Assembly: GCA_964483085.1 (NCBI GenBank)
Contig: CAYZZX010000057.1
Coordinates: 1 to 10,800, forward strand
DNA: 10,800 bases
Direction of reading: 5' to 3'
Source: JALHFZ01 sp964483085
GTDB lineage: Bacteria; Synergistota; Synergistia; Synergistales; Aminobacteriaceae
The translations under genes were made by a program, and so were the position numbers. The notes under the pieces are model-generated. The model did not search any database, was not told the origin of the DNA, and saw nothing but the letters and a program-made list of their open reading frames with translations. This document shows positions 5,579 to 10,800 of this stretch, piece after piece. How positions within the stretch are numbered: the first letter of the stretch is position 1; each line of letters opens with the position of its first letter.

Positions 5579-6676
5579 ATGGTTCGTTTTCTGCACACGG
5601 CTGACTGGCAGGTGGGCATGAAAGCCGCCCGTCTCGGTGAGGCGGGGAGGCGAGTCCGGGAAGAGCGCCTCGCTGCGGGCCGGAGGGTCATCGAGGCCGC
5701 CCGGAAAAGGGAAGTGGACTTCATCCTGGTAGCAGGAGATCTCTTCGAGGACAACGCCGTGGACCGTACCCTGGTTCAGCAGACGGCAGATATTCTTGCG
5801 TCCGCCCCCTGCACCGTGTTCGTTCTCCCGGGAAATCATGACCCATTGGTCCCCGGCTCGGTGTGGGAGCATCGTTGCTGGAAAAATCTCTTAAACGTGA
5901 TTGTTTTGAAGGAAAATGCTCCCTTAGCCGCTCCCGGCTGCACCCTTTTCCCCTGTCCGGTCAGAGAAAAACAATCGGGAGAGAACCCTACGGCGTGGAT
6001 CCGGGCGGAACCCGACGGAAACCCCTTGATCGGCATCGCCCACGGCTCCGTCGAAGGCGCTCTCATAGGAGAGTGGGATCACCCGATTCCCCGGAACGCG
6101 GCGACCCGCTCAGGACTCGACTATCTGGCCCTCGGCCATTGGCACTCTCTGGGGACGTTCGAAGATGCCGCAGGGGCCTCCCGTACGGCCTATTCGGGAA
6201 CTCATGAGCCGACATCCTTCGGTGAAAGAGATAGCGGCAACGCCCTCCTGGTGGAAATTGGCGGTGCCGGCGCTGTTCCAGTCCTTACTCCTCTTCCCAC
6301 GGGGAGGCTGAACTGGATCTCCCGTACAGAAAAAATCTATACCCCCGGAGACCTTGAAGCTCTCGGAAGGCAGATAGATATCCTTCCAAATCCTGAAACC
6401 ACTCTTCTTGATCTTTCTCTTTCAGGTCTGATGAGCCCTTCGGACAGAGAAGAGTTGGACCGGATCACCGAGCTGGCGAAGGCCCGTTTCCTGTGGGCAT
6501 GGGTTGATGCTTCGGGAATGGCACCGGCTCCGGAAGATGATTCATGGGTCGAAGCCCTCCCTCCCGGCCTTCTGAGAGAGGTGGCGAACCGGGTCAAGCT
6601 GTCGGAAGCCGAGCCGGAGGTACAGGTCAGGGCACTTCTTGACCTCTTTTCGATTGTGAAGGAGACCCGCCCATGA
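5579..6676 (+). CDS. SbcD/Mre11-like metallophosphoesterase (putative DNA repair exonuclease subunit)
   Basis: Predicted cytoplasmic dinuclear-metal phosphoesterase, 365 residues, acting with the ATPase encoded directly downstream to process DNA ends. Calcineurin-like motifs appear in order: D9-W-Q11 in HTADWQVG (motif I), GD54LFED (II), GN86H87D88 (III), H155 in IAHGS (IV) and GH187WH189 (V). The usual motif-I His of SbcD/Mre11 (DxH) is Gln here; from memory, similar HTADWQ proteins occur in the COG0420 group, so it may be a subfamily trait rather than damage. Residues ~230-365 form the capping and C-terminal region. The frame is open upstream through the tRNA, but the ATG at 5579 is preferred: GAGG lies 3-6 nt before it and the protein then starts MVRFLHTADW, as its relatives do. 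An ATG at 5531 is a weaker alternative. Its stop overlaps the next start (ATGA), indicating coupled, stoichiometric synthesis. Nuclease activity is inferred from the family. Confidence 0.9.
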   Translation: MVRFLHTADWQVGMKAARLGEAGRRVREERLAAGRRVIEAARKREVDFILVAGDLFEDNAVDRTLVQQTADILASAPCTVFVLPGNHDPLVPGSVWEHRCWKNLLNVIVLKENAPLAAPGCTLFPCPVREKQSGENPTAWIRAEPDGNPLIGIAHGSVEGALIGEWDHPIPRNAATRSGLDYLALGHWHSLGTFEDAAGASRTAYSGTHEPTSFGERDSGNALLVEIGGAGAVPVLTPLPTGRLNWISRTEKIYTPGDLEALGRQIDILPNPETTLLDLSLSGLMSPSDREELDRITELAKARFLWAWVDASGMAPAPEDDSWVEALPPGLLREVANRVKLSEAEPEVQVRALLDLFSIVKETRP

Positions 6677-9378
6677 TTCTTCATTCGATCACCGTTGAAA
6701 ACTGGCGCTGCCTTGTGGGAGAAACGACCGTGGGGCCATTCTCCGAAGGGCTCAACATCCTCTATGCTCCGAACGCCACGGGAAAATCCACCCTCTTCGA
6801 AGCACTCCGCTGCGCGCTCATGGACAACCATGCTACCCAGGGAAAAGATATTCAGCAGCTCCGCCCCTGGGGCCGGGAGCTTTCCCCCCGGGTCATAGTC
6901 GAGTTCTCCGCGAAAGACTGCCGCTACCGGGTAAGGAAACGCTTCCTTGAAAAGCCGGAATCTCTTCTCGAGAGGATGGAGGGGGAGATCTACAGGCCCC
7001 TTGCAGAGGGGCCGAAGGCAGACTCGGTCACCCGGGAACTCTTTTCTCCGAAGGCTCCGAAAATAGGGATGTCCCGCCCCGAGCACTGGGGAATTCAGCA
7101 GGTCCTCTGGACGCCCCAGGGAAAACTTGAGCTGGACAGCCTGTCAGGAGATCTTCTCGCGAGCATCCGCCAGGCTCTGTCCATCCAGGTGGTCGACAGC
7201 GGCATCCGGGCGGTGGAGGAACGGCTGAATGCCCGCTACAGTACGTACTTCACGCCCACAGGTCGTCTGCGGACGGGGAGCGGTGCGTCCCCCCTTCCCT
7301 CCCTGGAGAATGCGATCAAGACAAAAGAAAGTGAGCTCGAATCTACGAGACTGGAATATCGAGAAACAGAAGCTCTTTCTCTCAAGATACAGGCCCTCTC
7401 CTCCCGGCTCGAAGAATTAAAGAGCGAAGCAAGGCGCTCAGATGAAGATCTGAAGATGATTGAGGAAAATGCCGCGAATTACAATGCGCATCTCAGTGAT
7501 CTCAAAAAGGCCGAGGCGGAAGCGAAGGCGGCTGAATCGGAATATCGCCGCCTCAAGGCCCAGCTCGCCCAAGTGTCGGAAATACGGGGTGAAATGGGTG
7601 AAATGGAGGAGAAAGTGACGAGCCTTCGCAACACCCTTCCGGGTCTTGAAGAGGAGCTGAAGGTCTGTTCAGGAGAACTGGAGATAAAAAGAGCGGAGTT
7701 CGCTGAGGCACGAAAGGCAAAAGACGATGGAGAAGCGCTGTTGGCCCGTGCCCGGGAAGGGAGCAGACTGGCTTTTCTGCAGGAAGAAATTCGGCAGAAG
7801 AGCGAAACGCTGGAAGAAGCATATCGGGCGAAGGAAGGGCTTGAGAGGGCAGAATCCGAAAGAGCGGAACGGACCTTCCCCGGAAGCGCGGAAATCCAGA
7901 AGATCCGAAAAACCTTTGAATCTCTTGAAGAGGCGAGAATCAGACTCGATGCCTCCCTGATAACCCTCGAGATCACGCCGGAATCCACCTTCAAAGCCCG
8001 AGTGGATTCCGGAGAGACCCCGGGGCCGGTCACCCTGGAATCTGGAGCGATAACCCGCATGCAGGGTGCGCCGGAAGTTTTCCTTGAAGTCGAATCTTTC
8101 GGTAAAATCCGCGCCTTCGGACCCTGCGAAAAAGCCGATGAAGTGCGCGCAACTTTTGAAGAAGCTCAAAGCGACCTTATCGAGATGACCGAACCTTACG
8201 GAACTGGCGACAGAAAAGAGCTGGAAGCCCTTTACGAATTGGGCTCCGAGCTGGCAGGCCGGTCTCAAAATGAGAAGACCCGTCTCGCCGCCATCCTGGG
8301 AAGGAATTCTCTTGAATCCCTCGAGGAAAGCAAAGCCCGGGGGCAAAAAGACGCGGAAGCCATATTCGAGCGCTTTCCTGAGTGGAAAGAAAACCCCCGG
8401 GATCCGAAAGAGCTTGAAAGAGAAGCCCTGGCAGAAATTGCCGCCGCCGTAGAAAAAATATCATCTGTCGAGACGGCAAGGGACGCAGTGCAGGCTCTGG
8501 CGGCGGAGAAAGATCGGGAACTCGATCGGGAGCGTCATACCCTGCACTCCCTCGAGGAGAGGCAAAAAAATAACGAAGAAAAACTCCGAATACTTGAGGC
8601 AGATGGAAAATCCCCTGAAGAGAGACAGGCGGAGCTGTCGCAGTTATCGCTGCGGTGGGATTCCCTTCGGGCGAGGGCCGAGGAATATCGCAAGCTGCTG
8701 GCAGCCTTCGAGGGAGATCCTGTGGAAACCCTCCGTAAAGCCCATGAAACGGATAAAAGGCGCAGCGCCGCCCTGCAGGACGCGCAAATGGACCTTGCCC
8801 GGGAGGAGACCCGCCTTGAGATTGCCTCAGGAAAGGGGCTCTACACCGTAATCGCCCGTCTTGAGGAGGAGTGCGAAGAGCTTCGGCAGAACTACCGGGG
8901 GGAGAAGATCGCGGCCGATTCAATCGAGCTTCTGTGGAATACCTACGGGGCATGCCGTCAGGAGCTGGCGGAGACGGTCAACCGTGTTGTCGAAGAAAAG
9001 GCGACGAAAATGGTCGGAAGGATTGCAGGTAGCCGAAAGGGGCGCCTTGTTCTTGGTGAGGGAATGGCGCCGACAGCCTTCGTCCCCGAGGAAACCGGTG
9101 AGAGCGTCGATGTGAGAATTCTTTCCGGCGGTGAAAGGGAACAGGTCCACTTCGCGGTACGCCTGGCCCTCGCAGAGGCGGCCGGATCCGGAGAGAGGCA
9201 GCTGCTGGTTCTCGATGACATCCTCATGGCCACGGACAGCCTCCGGTTTCCCCGGATTCTCGAAATCCTGGAGGAAACCGCCGAAAACCTGCAGGTTCTG
9301 ATCCTCACCTGCCAGCCGGACAGATTCTTGCCACTGACAGGAGCGAGCTGTTTCAACCTGGAAGTCTTGAAAGGATAA
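6673..9378 (+). CDS. SbcC/Rad50-like SMC-type ATPase (YhaN-like, without zinc hook)
   Basis: Coiled-coil ATPase of 901 residues predicted to bind DNA and drive the partner phosphoesterase. The N-terminal head has Walker A A32-PNATGK38-S39-T40, where Ala replaces the usual first Gly, and a Q-loop near Q149 (WTPQG). Long Glu/Arg/Lys-rich coiled coils span about residues 215-428 and 500-770. Between them, residues ~430-485 form a beta-rich, non-coiled segment (LITLEITPES, VFLEVESFGKIRAFG). No CxxC occurs anywhere, so the Rad50 zinc hook is absent. The C-terminal head has the ABC signature L817SGGE, and Walker B L-L-V-L-D848-D849 with Asp in place of the catalytic Glu, followed by the D-loop MATD855. 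These traits resemble YhaN-type partners of YhaO more than classical SbcC (usually >1000 residues with a hook). The start is fixed by the four-base overlap with the upstream stop and by the head-domain start. It likely forms a heterotetramer with the phosphoesterase (inference). Confidence 0.9.
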   Translation: MILHSITVENWRCLVGETTVGPFSEGLNILYAPNATGKSTLFEALRCALMDNHATQGKDIQQLRPWGRELSPRVIVEFSAKDCRYRVRKRFLEKPESLLERMEGEIYRPLAEGPKADSVTRELFSPKAPKIGMSRPEHWGIQQVLWTPQGKLELDSLSGDLLASIRQALSIQVVDSGIRAVEERLNARYSTYFTPTGRLRTGSGASPLPSLENAIKTKESELESTRLEYRETEALSLKIQALSSRLEELKSEARRSDEDLKMIEENAANYNAHLSDLKKAEAEAKAAESEYRRLKAQLAQVSEIRGEMGEMEEKVTSLRNTLPGLEEELKVCSGELEIKRAEFAEARKAKDDGEALLARAREGSRLAFLQEEIRQKSETLEEAYRAKEGLERAESERAERTFPGSAEIQKIRKTFESLEEARIRLDASLITLEITPESTFKARVDSGETPGPVTLESGAITRMQGAPEVFLEVESFGKIRAFGPCEKADEVRATFEEAQSDLIEMTEPYGTGDRKELEALYELGSELAGRSQNEKTRLAAILGRNSLESLEESKARGQKDAEAIFERFPEWKENPRDPKELEREALAEIAAAVEKISSVETARDAVQALAAEKDRELDRERHTLHSLEERQKNNEEKLRILEADGKSPEERQAELSQLSLRWDSLRARAEEYRKLLAAFEGDPVETLRKAHETDKRRSAALQDAQMDLAREETRLEIASGKGLYTVIARLEEECEELRQNYRGEKIAADSIELLWNTYGACRQELAETVNRVVEEKATKMVGRIAGSRKGRLVLGEGMAPTAFVPEETGESVDVRILSGGEREQVHFAVRLALAEAAGSGERQLLVLDDILMATDSLRFPRILEILEETAENLQVLILTCQPDRFLPLTGASCFNLEVLKG

Positions 9379-9404
9379 GAAATTCCGAAAGAGAGGCAAT
9401 CATT

Positions 9405-10565
9405 GTGAGCAACCGGACTACATCTCGAGCACTCTGCGCCGCGGCATTCATTCAGATGGCAGGAGTGGGGTTGATCGTCGCCCTTCTGCCGGGGAGGCTG
9501 ATGCAGCTTTCCGGGTCAATGAAGTATGTCGGGTATCTCGCCTCCGCCTTTGCCCTTCCTTTCGTCCTCTTCCAGCTTCCCGCAGGCCATCTTGCCGACC
9601 GGTACGGCTTTAAAGGCTTTCTCGTTACCGGCTACGCAGTCTGCGCTTTGTCGGGGCTTGTCTATTTCAATTCAGACCATGTCTGGAGCCTGCTGGCGGG
9701 CAGGGTGCTTCAGGGACTCGGGGAAGTTCCGATTTGGGCTCTCGGGCCGGCGCTTCTCTCTCTTCTTTTCACTCAGTCAAAGGGCACAGAGATAGGATAT
9801 TACAACGCCTCGATTCATCTCGGATTAACAGCGGGGAGTCTGCTGTGCGTCTGGGCCTGCAGAGTGTGGAGCGGAAAAGAAGCCTTTCTGTTCTTCGGAA
9901 TCTGCGGAGTTATCGGGTCCATACTGGTCGCTCTTTTCGTAAAAAAACCGGAAATCGCTGAAGAAGTGGAGAAGTCGTACGGCTATGGAGAAGTCTTCCG
10001 TGCCATAAGAGCGATTCGCCGTCCTGCAGTTCTCGCGGGAGTATCCCTGTACGGCGGAGGGTACGGAATCTCCGTCACTGCTATTCCCGGAGTGCTTCTG
10101 AGTGAAAAGGGATTCAGCCAAAGCGAAGTTGCGGTTTTCTTCGCTCTTTTTTACATTGCCATCAGCATAGCCCAGATCGCTGCTGGAAAAATGACTGACT
10201 CCGGCGGCCCAAATCGCCCTATGTATGCCGGTCTGCTCCTTGTGGCGGGAGGACTGGGATTGTTCATGGCTTTCAGCGGTAAAATGATTTATTTTCTTTT
10301 GTTTCTGGGAAGCTTCGGCCTCGGGATGTTCTGCATAGCCTCGATGATACTTCTCAACGAAACAGTTCCGGTTTCAATGAAGGGGTCCATCTCGGGAGTT
10401 TTTTACCTCCTGTGGGGAGCCGGGTACTTTCTCGGGCCGCCACTTTTCACGGCAGCAGGGGAGCTTATGGGATACGGAGCAGCCTTTTTGGCAATTGCGT
10501 TCCTTGTTTTCGCAGAATTATTTCTTCTGAGAAAAAACCCTGTCCTTGCGGGAAAAAAAGACTGA
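9405..10565 (+). CDS. Major facilitator superfamily transporter (12 TM)
   Basis: Inner-membrane secondary transporter of 386 residues, the standard size for a 12-helix MFS protein. Motif A is well kept at G61-H-L-A-D65-R-Y-G-F-K-G71 in the loop between TM2 and TM3. A degenerate copy (GKMTDSGGPNR) sits at the matching loop of the C-terminal half, confirming the two-domain fold. A charged cytoplasmic loop (KKPEIAEEVEKSYG) separates TM6 and TM7. The start is GTG at 9405, with GAGAGG about 8 nt upstream; no ATG fits as well. It begins 26 bp after the ATPase stop with no terminator between, so it is probably co-transcribed, although a functional link with DNA repair is not obvious. MFS members of this look are often drug or metabolite exporters, but no substrate motif is visible. 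The transcript ends at the hairpins between 10638 and 10687. Confidence 0.93.
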   Translation: MSNRTTSRALCAAAFIQMAGVGLIVALLPGRLMQLSGSMKYVGYLASAFALPFVLFQLPAGHLADRYGFKGFLVTGYAVCALSGLVYFNSDHVWSLLAGRVLQGLGEVPIWALGPALLSLLFTQSKGTEIGYYNASIHLGLTAGSLLCVWACRVWSGKEAFLFFGICGVIGSILVALFVKKPEIAEEVEKSYGYGEVFRAIRAIRRPAVLAGVSLYGGGYGISVTAIPGVLLSEKGFSQSEVAVFFALFYIAISIAQIAAGKMTDSGGPNRPMYAGLLLVAGGLGLFMAFSGKMIYFLLFLGSFGLGMFCIASMILLNETVPVSMKGSISGVFYLLWGAGYFLGPPLFTAAGELMGYGAAFLAIAFLVFAELFLLRKNPVLAGKKD

Positions 10566-10637
10566 CGAAAGTCAATATGCATATGTAAAGCACCTCAATG
10601 GCTTGACGATAAGACTCAACTGAGGGGGAAATACAAA

Positions 10638-10665
10638 AGCCCCATCCTTCTTTTTACGCGGGGCT
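10638..10665 (-). terminator. Intrinsic terminator, best in minus orientation
   Basis: AGCCCC (10638-10643) pairs with GGGGCT (10660-10665) around a 16-base loop. Read on the minus strand the stem is followed at once by TTTTGTATTT, a standard termination signal for a gene arriving from the right. On the plus strand the same stem lies about 75 bp after the MFS stop but lacks an immediate T-run. Confidence 0.6.
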
Positions 10666-10687
10666 CCCTCTATTCTCGAGCTTTTTT
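10663..10687 (+). terminator. Weaker plus-strand terminator for the MFS transporter
   Basis: GCTC (10663-10666) pairs with GAGC (10678-10681), directly followed by six T residues (10682-10687). The four-base stem is short and overlaps the larger hairpin at 10638-10665, so the two may act as alternatives in a bidirectional termination region. Confidence 0.4.
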
Positions 10688-10800
10688 GAAGGTGAATTTA
10701 CATAGCGTAAGTTAAAAATGAAGAAAAAAATAATTTTATATAGTAGAAAAGGCCTCCTTATTTTTATAAATTATGATATTATTTTTCATGAAGGACAAAT
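10682..10800. other. AT-rich terminal segment, possible edge of a minus-strand gene or of a promoter region
   Basis: Base composition drops abruptly from the ~55% GC of the genes to a strongly AT-rich stretch. On the minus strand a frame is open from the right edge to a TAA at 10736-10738 (about 20 codons, ending in an Ile/Lys/Asn-rich tail), and the terminator at 10638-10665 lies about 70 bp past that stop. This would fit the 3' end of an AT-rich gene entering from the right. Alternatively, the TATGAT-like hexamers and the ATG at 10788 could be the promoter region and start of a plus-strand gene, though no ribosome-binding site is seen there. The window cannot decide between these. Confidence 0.25.

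Noticed and set aside
7479..8953. Long antisense open frames opposite the ATPase gene (for example 7479-8060 and 8177-8953, minus strand)
   Set aside because: They are shadows of the Glu/Arg/Lys-rich coiled-coil codons. Their Ser/Arg/Pro-rich translations have no domain pattern and no ribosome-binding sites were noticed.
10745..10765. AAGG-CCT-CCTT hairpin followed by ATTTTTAT as a plus-strand terminator
   Set aside because: The stem is only four base pairs and no plus-strand gene ends nearby after the terminators at 10638-10687.

Overview
The window is bacterial chromosomal DNA: roughly 55% GC, densely packed genes, Shine-Dalgarno starts, four-base ATGA gene overlaps, and a tRNA with an encoded CCA followed by an intrinsic terminator. 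The gene set (carbamoylase/amidohydrolase, an aldo/keto reductase carrying Fe-S clusters, small-molecule transporters) would suit an anaerobic, amino-acid-using bacterium such as a member of Synergistota or a related Gram-negative-type anaerobe. That placement is inference only, because no phylogenetic marker is present. Nothing marks this as a mobile element, prophage or CRISPR locus.

Left block (1-2946, minus strand): a three-gene operon read right to left. It encodes an aldo/keto reductase with a C-terminal ferredoxin-like domain, an EamA/DMT-family permease 9 bp downstream, and an M20-family Zn-dependent hydrolase (N-carbamoyl-amino-acid hydrolase / allantoate amidohydrolase type) that overlaps the permease stop and runs off the left edge. 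The tight spacing suggests one metabolic unit: move a small metabolite or amino acid, reduce it, and hydrolyse an amide or carbamoyl group. The substrate cannot be read from the sequence.

Middle block (3151-5181): a CorA-type Mg2+/Co2+ channel on the minus strand. It is divergent, across a 438-bp non-coding region, from a small secreted protein of unknown function on the plus strand. The non-coding region holds a good corA promoter candidate, a stem-loop in the corA leader, and a GC-rich leader of about 200 nt upstream of the secreted-protein gene that I could not assign to any known RNA class.

Right block (5255-10687, plus strand): tRNA-Leu(CAA) with a perfect palindrome just upstream and a strong terminator just downstream, then three closely packed genes. 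These are an SbcD/Mre11-like metallophosphoesterase, an SbcC/Rad50-like ATPase translationally coupled to it, and an MFS transporter starting 26 bp later. The nuclease/ATPase pair is atypical: motif I is D-W-Q instead of D-x-H, there is no CxxC zinc hook, a beta-rich segment sits between the coiled-coil arms, and the Walker A and B motifs are altered. The block ends at a hairpin that can terminate transcription on both strands. The last ~115 bp are strikingly AT-rich and may be the edge of another gene or its promoter region.

No clear novel defence or mobile system was found. The items most worth follow-up are the divergent nuclease/ATPase pair, the unexplained 4465-4671 leader with its secreted-protein gene, and the palindrome abutting the tRNA.
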